Positions 10,959 to 22,149 of a stretch of 64,000 nt of DNA are shown here, piece after piece. The first letter of the stretch is position 1. Every line of letters begins with the position of its first letter. The notes beneath the pieces were generated by a model that ran no database searches, was not told the DNA's origin, and was given only the letters and a program-made list of their open reading frames with translations. The position numbers and the translations under genes are program-made. This DNA comes from Tribonema minus (lineage: Eukaryota > Sar > Xanthophyceae > Tribonematales > Tribonemataceae): NCBI GenBank assembly GCA_017506865.1, contig JAFCMP010000368.1, positions 744,001 to 808,000 of the forward strand, given 5' to 3'.

Positions 10959-13900
10959 ATGATGATGCAAACTCGTCGTGGAAGCATCAGTAGTAGCAGG
11001 CTGCTGCTGCTAGTGTGCCTGCTGCAGCAACTCATGTTGAGCCAGCAATGGTCCCAGGCGTGGCCGCGACGTGCAACACGTGCCATCTTGCGTTCCGCTT
11101 TCTCGGTACCGGTGCTACGAGGCGTCAACAGGCAGGCGGGAGCACGGTCGTGGAATACTGAGGCGCGCAGACGGGGCGGCGGCACTAGGGGGTTGAAGTG
11201 TGAACTGAGGCCGCTGGCACCAGAGCAGGCCCGCAAGTTGCTGCCTTTAGGAGTCACCAGAGATCAGGTTAGGGGCATGAATACATACGCGATATGATAT
11301 GATACATTCGCATGTAAGGAATGCGGGACATTGGCAGCAGCAGACTGCTCCGTCAGACTACTGTCCCAGGAGCTCAGGGATGTAGTGTATTGCCGGCACA
11401 GCGGACCAGATCAAAAATGTATTGTGCAGTCATGGTTGGCAAAAACCCACTACAAGGTGCGCGAGCATCAACATGCGCTGATTCAACTCTGCAACACAGC
11501 AACATACATTAGAAACCGGCTTGGCGGCATTCTCAGATTGAGCACAGCGGTGAAGTGGCACACCCCTGGAGGCTGCCTTGGCGCCACTAGAATTTGTTTC
11601 GCCTTGCGCCCTTTTACTGTGTTGACGCCAGTTCCGCCCATATATCTTGTCCAGAATTTCATTTGCGTGGCTTCTTCCTACTGTGGTGGCGCCAGTGCAG
11701 CGCGTGTATATGGCTGAGGTGAACAGGCTGGTCCGTAAGATTATCGGTGGAAGGCACTTGCGGCTGACCACCCCTTGTCGCCTAGCGCTCTACGATCTTT
11801 TGATTCGTTTCCATTACGCACTGGCCATGCCGCAGCGAAGCATGAAAGTTCACCTGCACTACAACTTCAAGTGCGTTCCTCCATCATGTAGTTGATTGAC
11901 GTGTACGAAAGCGGAGCGCTGTTGCAGCCCTGGTGTCTGAGCTCTCAGGACTAGGCTGCCGCACAGGAGCAAACTTCCTGATTGCATGAGACGCCCTGCC
12001 TCCCTCAGGGTCTTCATGAATTCAAGTCCACAAGTACAGTCGCAGTAGCCGTGATCACTCCATACATACCCTACGCCCTATACGCACCTGAGCACTGCCG
12101 CGGGCGCGAACCAGGCTGCCGCAGGGCGCGAACCAGGCTGCCGCACAGGAGCAAACTTCCTGATTGCACGAGACACCCGGCCTCCCTTGGGGCCTTCATT
12201 TCTGAATACTTCAATTCTACAAATACTACTAGCAGTGCATGAGCTTTGTTGCTGAGTGCTACAAAGCGTCTGAACAGTCGGTTCCTGGATGCAATCGTAG
12301 GGATGCGACAATGGGCTCAGCATTGAGAGTGTGGCGTTGCACGTGCTGTGTCGAGTTGCACGAGAGCCGCGAGACTACGCACTGGCCGTGCCACAACGGC
12401 ACGCACAAAACTTCAACTGCACTGCCGCCCTGAGCCGGCCGCCGGTGCAGCTTCAACGATCCGGATGCGCTGTGCGAATACAGAACGTTATTGGTGGAAG
12501 GCAATAAAGGAAGGTGGAAGGCATTCAATTCGACGGCCAACCACACCTTGTCGCCTAGAGCTCAACAATCTTGTTGTTCGTTTCCATGTATGAATGTGCT
12601 GTGTCATACTGAAAGACCATGCTGCAAATTCACGCCTGTGTTGCAGTGGAACAACTACTGGGGAGAGGGCGTGCAGCGCGCTGGCAAGGTGGCGGAGTCT
12701 TTTTCCGTGGCCTTCCTGGGGGTGTGGGCCTGCTACTTTACCAGGTGACGCTTTCGGTCAGGGTTAGGGTTACGAGAATTAGGGTGAGGGCTAGGGTTAG
12801 GCCTATTGTTCATTGTCGGCTGCATAAATTGACAGAGTTACTATATGTCGCCTTCATAAGTCAATCTTGTATTTTTATCAGCTCGACTCACCCCAATCCT
12901 ACTTCTAGTAGGCTAGGGTTAGTTTTAGGGCTAGGGTTAGGCCATTTCTCTACCTGGCGGCATTGATACATAAATGGGCGACAGGGGCTTTCTCTGTGGC
13001 TTTTCGGGCGAGTCGGCCTCCTTTATCAACAGATGCGATCAGAGCTAGGTTTAGGGTGGTGTTAGGGCCAGGGTAAGTGTAATCGTGAACTTGTCACGCT
13101 GCAGCTTCTTCCCCGGTGCCGCCAACATGTCGATAATGTATGTGTCTGAAACTGAGCTGTTGTTATGCATCATTTGATTGGAGCATTGCACTGGCGGCTG
13201 ACAAGTGCTGCGCCGCTACAGTACACGTCGTCGCTAGGCTGCTGACACGGGCGTCGTCGTTTGAGCTTGAACTTGAACTAGGCACGCCGCAGCTTCTTCC
13301 TCGGCATCGCCATCGCATCGCTCATGCCGAGATCTGAGTCTGACTGAGTCGTTGGTGTGCATGTCTTGATTGGAACGTCGCTCTGGCAGCCGCTGCGATA
13401 TTGCACATCGTCACGAGGCTACTGACACGTGCGTCGCCGTTTGAACTTGAACTTGTTATGCTGCATTCCGCGGCGCCGCCAACATGGCGGTCATGTCCGT
13501 ATCTGAGTCTGAGTCGCTGGTATGCGTGAATCGCTTCGAGCATTGCACTGGCGGCCGACAAGTGCTGTGCTGTTACACGTCGTTGCCAGTCTTCTGACCC
13601 CCGCGCTTCGCTGTTTGCACTTCAACTTCACAGCTTCTTTCTCGGCGTCGCCATCACATCCGTGATCGGCGTGGTGTTTGTGTTCTACTGGCTGCTGGGG
13701 CCGAACCTGCTCAACTACCGCAAAAACTGGTGAGCACTGATGCAGGGGCCAACTTGAGTTTACAGTCGGGGTCACGGTGACGGTTTAGGGGGTAAGGCTA
13801 GGGTTAGGGTCAGGTCAACCCTGCACATCTACAGCCAGAAGGAGTGAGAGCTGCATGCTGACACGGTCAGGGGTAGGGTTCGACTTCTGCAACAACTGGT

Positions 13901-16900
13901 GAGCACTGTTGTAGTACAATGGTGTGGAAACTAGGGCAAGGATTTAAGGTTAGTTAGGTTCAGGACTCGGTTCGGGTTCGGTATCGTGAGAGCTGTCGGG
14001 GCCGCTGTTAGGACCGAACACCTGTAGAGTAAGTACCGGTGTTGGTGTGGTGTGCAAGAGCCGATGAGGCTGCTAGGGTTAGGGTTAGAGTTAGGTTTAG
14101 GGTTAGGGTTAGGGTTAGGGTTACACCTGCTCGACTACCGCAAGATCTGGTGAGCGCCGCCTTACAGTTACGATCAGGGGCAGGGTGAGGGCCAGGGTTG
14201 TGAGACGCTGAGTGACTCTGCTTACTCATCGCATCCTGGGCGCCCTGTGATGGAGTCTTCACTGACGGTTGAAGTAAGGGTGAGGAGGAATCGATGATCA
14301 ACATCAGGGTTAGGGTTAGGGTCAGGGGCAGGGTCAGGGTTCCGAGAAGTCAGGTGCGCCTGCTGGCTCCACGCTCACACTTTGCGCCTGGTGTTGACTT
14401 GAGGGTGAGGATTAGATGACAAGTCAGTGGCCTGCCTGCTGGCTTAGGGTTAGGGTTAAGGTTAGGCACGCGTGTGCGCTGCACGCAATATCTGGTGCTT
14501 ATAGTGGCGACGCGGCGAAGGCCGCGGTGATGTGCATGCCGTGATAGGGTGAGCCACACAAAAAAAGTACCATCAGGCCCAAAATGGGACGCTAGAAAAA
14601 AGAACCAGGCCTAATTAGGGTCGGCGCCCGGTACGCTCCTAATGCTTGGCTCATCGGCCTGATTTGGCACATGATGGTAGCGGTGCCCTGCGTGGTGATG
14701 CAGTGAAGCCGCCGTTGGCGACAAAGCACTCAACGTTAACCCCAAGGCAAGCGTGTGTGTGATTGTTGGCTGCTTTCGAGCGTGCTGCTTGCTATGAGTG
14801 GTGCCCTCGGTAGCATCGCAGCGAAGCCTAACCCTAACCCTACCTTCAACTCTAACCCTAACCCTAAAGCGCATGGCCCAGCACCGTGCCAGAAATGGAC
14901 AACTAAGGGACCCAAGCAGACACACGACTTGCGGCAAGTGCATGTGTTGCTAGAAGTGATCATTGAGAACCAGGAGGCAAAACCTGAACAGCCACGTCAG
15001 TGCCCAATAGGACCCAACCTCAACATGAACAGAGCTGTACGCTGTCAGCAGCAGGCGGCAACGCAATGACACATTGTTATTGCCGCCACAAAGAAGATAG
15101 GTTTAGATACTAGTTTCTTGTACTTTGTTTTACAATCGACTCTTCTATGCCAGTAAGCACAATTCAATGTAGCAATGCTCAGCGCTCGCCGTGCGCGTTG
15201 AGCGTTTCCGCACCTGAGCGCTGCTGCACGTCTCCGCTTCGCGCCCGACGCATGCACGGAGCACTACTGCTGTACAGAATGTGCGTAGTGACGTCTTCTT
15301 TGTGGCAGCGCCGTCCGTTGCGGTCGTGAACAGTGCGTCCAAGCACTACTGTACACTTCTACTTGAGAATTGGGATTTTTAGGGGTTTGTGTTAGCATCT
15401 CAATCATGGTCCCCTTCTTCTGGGGATACTGCTTCCACACCATCTTGGTTTGCAGCAGCAGAGCGCAGCATGTGGTTGAGTGGGCTTCCTAACCCTAACC
15501 CTAACCCTAATCCTAAGGAAGCTCATTCAACCACATGTTAGGAAGCTCACTCGACCACATGCTGCGTTCTGTCAGAAAACTCACTCATCCACGCGCTGCG
15601 CTCTGCTGCCCCAACCCCAACCCTAGCCCTGAACGTAACCCTACCTCAAACCCCCTTGCCCACAAAACCCTACTTGACCTTCATGCTACCTCAACTTTGC
15701 CTTTCGTGCGACGCAATGCATACATACCCCAACCTCGCTTCTGTACGACGCAATTTGCCACAGGGAGTTCAGGGGGAAGCTCGCCCCCAGCCCCAAGGAG
15801 CCGGGCACGCGCGCGGCGCTATTCAGCGCCAGCATCGCCAACGTGGTGGAGGAGGTGCGTCGTGGTGATGCTCAGTTGTCGGGGGGGGGCTGCTTTCAGG
15901 GTTAGGTTTAGGATTAGGGTTAGGATTAGGGTTATGCTTGGTGAACAACTGCGCTGGGTGTACGTCCCCAACGTATGCAAGGCTCGGAGTTAGGTTTAGC
16001 GCTGTTCAGCGCCAGTATTGCCCACATTGTGGAGGAGGTGGGTCTGTAGCGATGCTCAGCGTTGTGCAGGCAAACAATGCGAGGATGATGCTGCGGCAGC
16101 AGTCTGCCTGAACATCGCAATCGGTGCAGCGCTGCTCTCCACTCGGCGTACTGCCAAAGTACAGAGGGTTTGGGGTTGGGGTTAGGGTTAAGGTTAGGGC
16201 TTTCCAGTGCAAGCATAGCCAATGTGGTGGATGGAGGATGCGTGCCTGCGGTGAAGTGCAGGCTCACCTTCAACTCCGGACCCACCTGACCGCGATGTTG
16301 AACGAAACTCTCGCATTCAATCGCCGCAGACTGTTTTCTATCTTTCTCTTTTTTCCGATCGATCGACGCCCTCTTGCAAGGCGCGTCGCCGTACCATTTC
16401 TTAACATCATCATCAATATTTCTGCCATTGGCCATCTTCGATGCGGTGGATTCATGCAATTCATGCCCTGTGAAGCGCAGCCGTCAGAAGGCGACGCACC
16501 ATCTACTTCAAGTTTGCTGTTGAAGTTCTGGCCTAACGCACAGTTTACTTCAAGTCTGCTTTCAGCTCGCATGCCGCCCTCTTGAGACCCCAGTCATCGA
16601 GCCCATCAGCGCTGCCGTGCGGCCCATTCATTAACCGATCAATGGCGATGCGAGTTCATGAACTCATGCCCGTGTCGCCCCAAAGCGCCTGAAACTGATT
16701 CACTGACCAGCGCCTGCCAGCGCTTCAAGACATCGTCAGGTGGTGTTCACTGGCTTACTTCAAGTGTGCTGTTGAAGTTCTGGCGTGACTGAGAGCCGTG
16801 TCGCTGCCCGCGCTTCCAGCGCTTTCTCAAGTCACTTCCAGGTGGTGTCCACTGGCGTTTCTTCAGTGTGCTCTTGAAGTTCCTTCTTGAAGTTCTTGCG

Positions 16901-19900
16901 TGACTGAGCCGTGCTGCGCTGCCCGCGTGTCCCGTGCGACAGGTCAACCCTATCACCGGAAAGGCCGCAAATCTGAGGCTCGAGGTACATGGTCTGCGAC
17001 CTAAACCTAGGGTTAGAGGGTTAGCTGTTGGCTACATCTCGGTGTGTGTACGGGTACCGTGATGTGTTGTATCGACAACACCTGAGCGCAAGCGTACCGA
17101 GATGCGTTGCATCGACAACACCTAGGCGCAACGGTATGCATACGCACACGCAGCCCCCTCATACGGCAAAGTACATAGTCTCTGAGTGTAGGGTCATCAA
17201 GGCTGGTGCAGGCTCCCAAGTTCAACATGTGCGTGGAGCGTCATCGCCACAGCCCTACCTGTAAATGCGCAACTTCAGTCTCTCAGCCGGCTACAGCAAG
17301 CGCTGCATCGCATTGTCGCAAGTGAGGAGCATTGAGCGCTGATGCCGAGCGTACCCCCTTTACCCCTTTCTGTTCGCCAGCACATCAGCTTCATGGGCGG
17401 TGATGCTTAGAGTGCATGCCTGCCGTTATTTCCCCCCGTGGGCGCTGATGCTGCGGGTACCCCCTTACCCCATTTTTTGTCTGCTATGTTGCGCATCGGG
17501 TTCGTGGACCAAGCCATCAGGGTGAATTGACTTCTGCCACTGTACACACCTGAAGTTTCTTGGAGCTGTACATGCGGGCTGAAACCAACAGCGCTTCCAT
17601 CGTTGTCGCCGCTACAAACGAGCGATCCCTAACCCTAGCTCTAGGCTATTGCATTTGGGGTTTAACCCTCTTGCTTAGCTTAAATTCACGGCTCGCCGAT
17701 AGCCCAACTCACTGGGTAGATTGCTTTGCGTCGGATAACGCGTTTCCATAGATAACGCGTTTCCATCATCGATTTGCTGATGCAGTGGTGCATTTGTAGA
17801 ATGCATGCATGATATTACAACATATCTGGTTTTGTCTGCAGGTACTAGAGTGGAGTAGCGGTGATGCTCAGGGGGTCGCATGCCATCATTGCCCAGAGCC
17901 CAAATTTTAGCCGTGGGTATAGGCTTGGTGTGTTGCACCTAGGGCTTGACTGTACCCTTCAGACTGAGCCTAGGGTCAGGGCTAGCCAACGGCCTGGCTT
18001 GATCAAATTTGTGTTACCGTAGACGGTTCACAACGTGGTGTGTGAACCGCTGTCACACGCGCGCGTTCCGTCTGCATAACCACATCTGCGTCACGGTTTA
18101 GGAATTACAACATGGTGTGCATAGGCACTGTTGTCATCCATTTGTGTGCGTCTTGATTGCAAGTACTTCGAAGTAGCTGAACATGGTGTGCACTGTTGTT
18201 GTCATCATTTTTGTGTTTGATGTGCAGGTAGCTGATGAGGAGGGTCGAGCGCTGATGCTGCGAGTGCCCGCCGTGCGCGAAGCCGCAAGGGTCGAGGCTG
18301 GCATGGGCATTGAGGTGCGCGCACCTGTCCGGCATTATACTTCAACTTGAAGTATTACATTGTATGTTTGAACTAAAACTTTGGTAATTTTAAGAACCAA
18401 TTCGACCCAATAAGAGAACAGACAGTTGTTGCGGAATTTCATTGTGAAGGTATGTAGCTGTACAAGGTCATCGAGGTGCACACACCCTCTAAGGGGTTGA
18501 TACTTCATTGTGGAGTTGGCTGTGTTCATTTGATTGTGACCGGCACCATGAGGTCCCCGCTGTGACTCCATGCGAGCTGCAAAGCATCGGGCGCATTGAA
18601 TATGTCCACGCGTGCATCACAATAACATAACACTACGCACACCCCAAGCGCCGTCGCGTATCGGAAGACGGATAGCTCATTCAAGCCACAGACCGTCCGG
18701 CGTTCAAGCTCACGGAACCCCTCAAATTGCGCGGCGACATGGCACGCCAGAAGGGGGGAGGCTGTGCTGCTAATTGTCCTCAAGTGTCCTCAAGCTTTTT
18801 AGCTCATCGGTGAAGCCCGGGTCATCGCAATTACGCCGCTGTGCGCTTCATATTCATGCAGGTGCTGCTGATCAGCGATGAACCGGGCGGCGGTTTCGAG
18901 GACATCCTCGGCGTGTCGGATGCATACATACCTGCCATTGACTTGTGGGTGGGCGACTACCCGCACCTCAACAAGGTGAGGATAATGTTCAACTTCAAAT
19001 TTGCTACTCAAACTTCAAGTTTATGGGTACGGGTCTGCCCCCGACGTTGGGCGCCTAACTTCAACAAGGTGGGTGTTCAACTTAAAGTTTGTGTGTACGT
19101 GTCAGATGCGTACATACCCGCCATCGACTTGTGGGCGACTACCCGCACCTCAACAAGGTGAGGATGTACAACTTGAAGTTTTGGTATTCAGGTGCCAAAC
19201 TTCAAGAAGGTGAGGGTCCAACCTCAAGTTTCTTGGGTACGTGTCGCGGATTGGTACATACCTGCCATGGACTTATGGGTGGGCAACTATCCGCACATCA
19301 ACAAAATGGGAGAGAGCAGCGTCCGCTTGTCTAGACTTCAACTTGAGGTGTCTGGTGTGTTTGTCGAGTGTGTTCATACCCGAGGGTACAAGAATGTCCG
19401 CAGTTGCATACGGTAAGCTCTGATGTCGCCTGTATCCTGCATCACGTGACTCGAAGTTTTGGGGCGTGAGACAAGCAGGTCAAGACTTTGTCTGTATGAC
19501 ATATGGAGGGCAACTACCCACACCTGAGTACGGCAATCATTGCTGGTTGCTGAACCCCATCAAGGTGATGATTGCATCAGTGCCATTTGGCATCTGAAAC
19601 GTGAGCGTGAAGGTTGCTGCATGAGGCGCGAATCTCCAAACGATGGCCCCTGCGAATGCATACGCACATTATGGCGACCCTGGCTTCAGTTGAATTCAGA
19701 AGAAGAAGCTTGTGCACACTTGGCAGGGCAGCCTTCCCCTTCTGGAGAGCCAGAATACCGCACCGTCCGGGGCGCCAGGATACCACCACATAATGCATCT
19801 ATTTATACTGTGCATATGCTCACGCGCTGGGTTCGACGGCTCGTGACCATGTCATATGGCCATGCGCAGGGTTGATTCCTCACTGCATCGCGCCACGCCG

Positions 19901-21736
19901 TGCCAACCGCGCGTGCGCGTCTGAGCATCACTGCACGCATTCATCCCGCTCATTGGTGGAGGGCATTCAATGTGACGGCTGACCACGCCCTGTCCCCTAG
20001 AGCTCTTCGATCTTTAGATTTGTTTCCATTCATCTGAGCACTGCTGCGCAGCTGTGTCGCCGCGCTGGTTGCCAGGATACCACAACATGCACACGACATA
20101 TAGTACGGTGGCACTGTTTGACTCGAGGCCGATTGCTGCAGCAGCGGCGACCACCGTTAGTAGTGGAAGGCACTGGCGGCTAACCACCCCTTGTCACCAA
20201 GTTCTTTATAATCTTATGAATCGTTGTTATGCCCATGTATGTATTGCAGATGCTCATGCGTGGAGTTGACCATGCGCTAGATTGGTTGATCACTGCATCG
20301 CGCCACGCTGCGCCAACTGCATGCGTGCATCCACCTCTGAGCATCTTTGCACGCATTCATCCCGGTTATTGGTGGAGGGCATTCCATCAGACGACTCACC
20401 ACACCTAGAGCTCTACGATCCTTCCATTCCGATTTGACGGCTAATGACACCTTGTCACCTAGAGTTCTAGAAGTACGATCTCTTGATTCGTTTCCATTCA
20501 TCTGAGCACTGCTGTGCTGCTGCGTCGCTGCCGCGTGCGCAGCTGGCCTTGCGCCGGCTGCTGAACGAGAGGTACAGGCGAAGCGCGCCGGCGCGCGAGG
20601 CGGCGGCAGTTACGCGACGCGCCGAAGAAGAGGCCGCTGAGGACAATGTGAGTGAGCGCTGCTGCCGTTGTATGCACATGAAGTTGAAGTTCACACACCG
20701 ACGGAAAGGTCAATGTAAGTGAGCGCTGCCATCGTTGTATGAACTTTAAGTTACAGTTCACGCGACGCGCCGAAGAAGACGCCGCCGAAGACACAGTGAG
20801 TGAGCACTGCCATTGTATGTATTTCAAGCCGAAGATTAAACTTCGTTGCGCGTCCAGGTGGCTGAGCGCTGCTGCCGTTGTATGCTTGAAGTTGAAGTTG
20901 GCACACCGCCAGAAGACGCCGCCGAGGACAATGTGAGTGAGCGCTGCCGTTGTTTGTAGCACTTGAAGTTGAAGGTCACGCGGCGGGCCAAAGAAGCTGG
21001 CGCCGAGGACAGCGTGAGTGAGCTTTGCCGTTTTATGCACTTCGAGTTGAAGATTACACCTTGCTGGGGCTTGCCTTTGCGTTCAGGTGGTGTTGGTGCG
21101 ATCGCTATCGGGCAATAGTTCCAAATTGAGCACAAAGTGAGCTACATAATGCAGAGGCCGCATGCACTTCAAGTTGAAGTTCATGCATTTGTCGTTGCGT
21201 TTCGCGTACGTACCAGTGCCTGTACAGCACTGGCTATCACGATGCTGGGGGCATACAGCACAGTATGCGTGCGACCCGAGTGTTGTTTGGAGATAGGCAG
21301 AGTGCCTCAGTGAGCGTGAGCGCTGCTGCCGCGTGCACTTCAAGCTGGCCTGTTTTCAGATTGTATCATCTGCACCTCAAGCTGCTTTCGTCTGGGTTCT
21401 TCACAGTGAGTAAAAACCATTGAGCATGCACTGCAAGCTGGTCTTTTCAATCAGCGTGTGCATCAATAACTGCTCTGTTTTGCGCACTTCTGTCACAGCG
21501 CATGATGCAGCAAATCCACCGAAGCACTGCACTGCAGTCCACCATAATGATTGTGTGCCAGGCTAATTGTGACACCTCTGTGTGTTGTATGTTGTGCTCT
21601 GTTGTTGATTGTCATCTGCAGTGGTCAGACGACGACAACTACTGGTCAGACAGCAGCAGCTCCGACTTTGAAGACTACTACGAACCAATGCCGCCGCCGC
21701 CGCCGCCTGTGCGTCAGAAGACCAGCACTGAGTCTC

Positions 21737-21772
<36 letters not shown>

Positions 21773-21843
21773 GCGGCGCATCGAGACGCTTCAATGTGGA
21801 CCGGGCGCGGCGATACTCCTATGAAGAAGAGGAGTTCCGTTAG
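10959..21843 (+). CDS. Gene A: plastid-targeted conserved membrane protein, 9 exons
   Basis: Exons: 10959-11267, 12647-12744, 13634-13729, 15764-15854, 16943-16984, 18228-18314, 18862-18975, 20543-20647, 21622-21843. They total 1164 nt (387 aa plus TAG), and every junction keeps phase. Exon 1 has a hydrophobic leader (LLLLVCLLQQLMLS) and a basic transit-like stretch, then LRPLAPEQARKLLPL. Exons 2-3 encode two membrane helices (SVAFLGVWACYF, then VAITSVIGVVFVFYWLLGP). Exons 4-7 encode a soluble domain ending DAYIPAIDLWVGDYPHLNK. Exon 9 is an acidic/Ser-rich tail with polyP and polyS runs. From memory, the order (LxPLxxEQxxxLxPL, two helices, WVxDYPxL) matches a cyanobacterial/plastid family often auto-labelled phosphate ABC transporter permease, for which that function is doubtful. 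Its introns are full of junction echoes. It is divergent from the sigma gene, another plastid-directed product. Confidence 0.85.
11742..11815 (+). repeat. Interspersed repeat R1 in gene A intron 1
   Basis: This is a plus-orientation copy with GGTGGAAGGCACTTGCGGCT, ACCACCCCTTGTCGCC and TTTTGATTCGTTTCCATT. It is one of the best-preserved cores. Confidence 0.75.
11973..12235 (+). repeat. Two tandem copies of repeat R2 in gene A intron 1
   Basis: Two units share GCTGCCGCACAGGAGCAAAC, TTCCTGATTGCA, GAGAC, CCTCCCT(C/T)(A/G)GG and a CTTCA...CAAGTCC or CTACAAATAC end. They lie at about 11,957-12,035 and 12,135-12,235, with a short extra duplication of GGGCGCGAACCAGGCTGCCG at 12,103-12,140. A third copy is at about 41,030-41,090, after the truncated retroelement. 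Confidence 0.6.
12488..12588 (+). repeat. Interspersed repeat R1 just upstream of gene A exon 2
   Basis: This plus-orientation R1 copy has its GGTGGAAGGC head duplicated (12,493 and 12,513). It ends TTGTTCGTTTCCATG, 59 bp before exon 2. Confidence 0.7.
12945..13030 (+). repeat. Donor-side echo of gene A exon 2
   Basis: The run GGGCTTTCTCTGTGGCTTTT, then GGCCTCCTTTATCAACAG, matches the 3' half of exon 2 (TCTTTTTCCGTGGCCTTCCT, then TGCTACTTTACCAG). It lies downstream of the exon, as the polarity rule predicts. Confidence 0.6.
13080..13633 (+). repeat. Acceptor-side echo array of gene A exon 3 (about 180-bp units)
   Basis: Units near 13,090, 13,285 and 13,465, plus the real exon at 13,634, each carry a version of CAGCTTCTTTCTCGGCGTCG. 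Each is preceded by a GACACGGGCGTCGTCGTTTG-like segment and followed, in the decayed copies, by an ATCTGAGTCTGAGTC segment. Only the last copy extends into the full exon 3 reading frame. Confidence 0.7.
13880..14160 (+). repeat. Donor-side echoes of gene A exon 3
   Basis: CGACTTCTGCAACAACTGGTG (about 13,880) and CTGCTCGACTACCGCAAGAT followed by CTGGTGAGC (about 14,126) are decayed copies of the exon 3 end, CTCAACTACCGCAAAAACTG followed by GTGAGC. TTAGGG repeats separate them. Confidence 0.65.
14070..14125 (+). repeat. Interstitial TTAGGG array
   Basis: About eight TTAGGG-type hexamers with a few variants lie inside gene A intron 3. Similar arrays occur at about 12,760-12,800, 14,310-14,335, 14,445-14,475, 15,900-15,935 and 16,175-16,200. 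Complement-orientation (CCCTAA) arrays are at 14,827-14,865 and 15,488-15,515. Confidence 0.85.
15995..16245 (+). repeat. Donor-side echoes of gene A exon 4
   Basis: GCGCTGTTCAGCGCCAGTAT with CACATTGTGGAGGAGGTG (about 16,000) and TCCAGTGCAAGCATAGCCAA with TGTGGTGGA (about 16,202) copy the 3' half of exon 4 (CTATTCAGCGCCAGCATCGC, then AACGTGGTGGAGGAG). The second is more decayed. Confidence 0.7.
16500..16942 (+). repeat. Tandem units upstream of gene A exon 5
   Basis: Units near 16,505, 16,757 and 16,865 share TTCAAGT(C/G)TGCT, TTGAAGTTCTGGCGTGACTG and a CGTGTCGCTGCCCGCG segment. The last unit supplies the acceptor (CCGTGCGACAG) of exon 5. They look like an acceptor-side array, although exon 5 itself is only 42 nt. 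Confidence 0.5.
17053..17125. repeat. Repeat R3 in gene A intron 5
   Basis: Two head-to-tail units, GTGTTGTATCGACAACACC and GATGCGTTGCATCGACAACA, are each self-complementary around ATCGAC/GTTGT. CGGGTACC-like sequence flanks them. Confidence 0.65.
17315..17885 (+). repeat. Acceptor-side echoes of gene A exon 6
   Basis: Fragments related to GCGCTGATGCTGCGAGTGCC in exon 6 occur at about 17,335 (GAGCGCTGATGCCGAGCGTA), 17,400, 17,445 (GCGCTGATGCTGCGGGTACC) and 17,855. All lie upstream of the real exon at 18,228. Confidence 0.6.
19060..19580 (+). repeat. Donor-side echoes of gene A exon 7
   Basis: At least three decayed copies of the 3' half of exon 7 follow it. The best, at 19,105-19,165, retains CAGATGCGTACATACCCGCC, ATCGACTTGTGG, CGACTACCCGCACCTCAACA and AGGTGAGG but has lost bases and frame. 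Others are at about 19,250-19,310 and 19,505-19,570. Confidence 0.75.
19949..20032 (+). repeat. Interspersed repeat R1 inside a larger duplicated unit
   Basis: This R1 copy is part of a unit of about 160-220 bp (from CTCACTGCATCGCGCCACGC to TTTCCATTCATCTGAGCACT). The unit recurs at about 20,290-20,515, immediately before exon 8. The R1 insertion was therefore copied along with the acceptor-side echo of exon 8. Confidence 0.65.
20105..20228 (+). repeat. Interspersed repeat R1, long copy
   Basis: This is a full-length-like R1 in the plus orientation, including the GGCACTGTTTGACTCGAGGC and GCTGCAGCAGCGGCGACCAC tail seen inverted at 908-1045. It ends in a decayed ATCTTATGAATCGTT. Confidence 0.75.
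20366..20502 (+). repeat. Interspersed repeat R1 adjoining gene A exon 8
   Basis: R1 has an internal duplication here (two CCTAGAG..CTACGATC / CTAGAGTTCTAGAAGTACGA segments). It ends at TTCGTTTCCATTCATC, 40 bp upstream of the exon 8 start, so it supplies part of the region containing the branch site. Confidence 0.65.
20750..21025 (+). repeat. Donor-side echo array of gene A exon 8
   Basis: Copies of the exon 8 end (CGACGCGCCGAAGAAGAGGC, CGCTGAGGACAATGTGAGTG) occur at about 20,757-20,803, 20,902-20,940 and 20,980-21,020. Each retains a GTGAGTGAGC donor. A TTGAAGTTGAAGTT-type motif sits between units. Confidence 0.75.
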
Positions 21844-22149
21844 TAATGGCGGCAACTTTAGCAAAGCATGAAGTTCAACTTCAAGATCAAGCCAGCTCAG
21901 CTCATGCTCTGCGTGACATCAGAGGACGCAGCAGCTGCGAATCGGGCAGATGTGCGAGCACTGTTCCACGCGAAGGCATGTCGCCGCGCCAGCCAAGTGC
22001 AACACGTGATGGGCGTCGAAAACAGAGGCGTAACCACAGCTATGCAGAGATGGCGACAGCTGTCGAACGCACGAGCAGCAGCAGCAGCCGTAGCAGCCCC
22101 GGGCCGGAGATGCAACAGCGGCAGGGATCTTAAGCAGGGCGGTCGCTGC

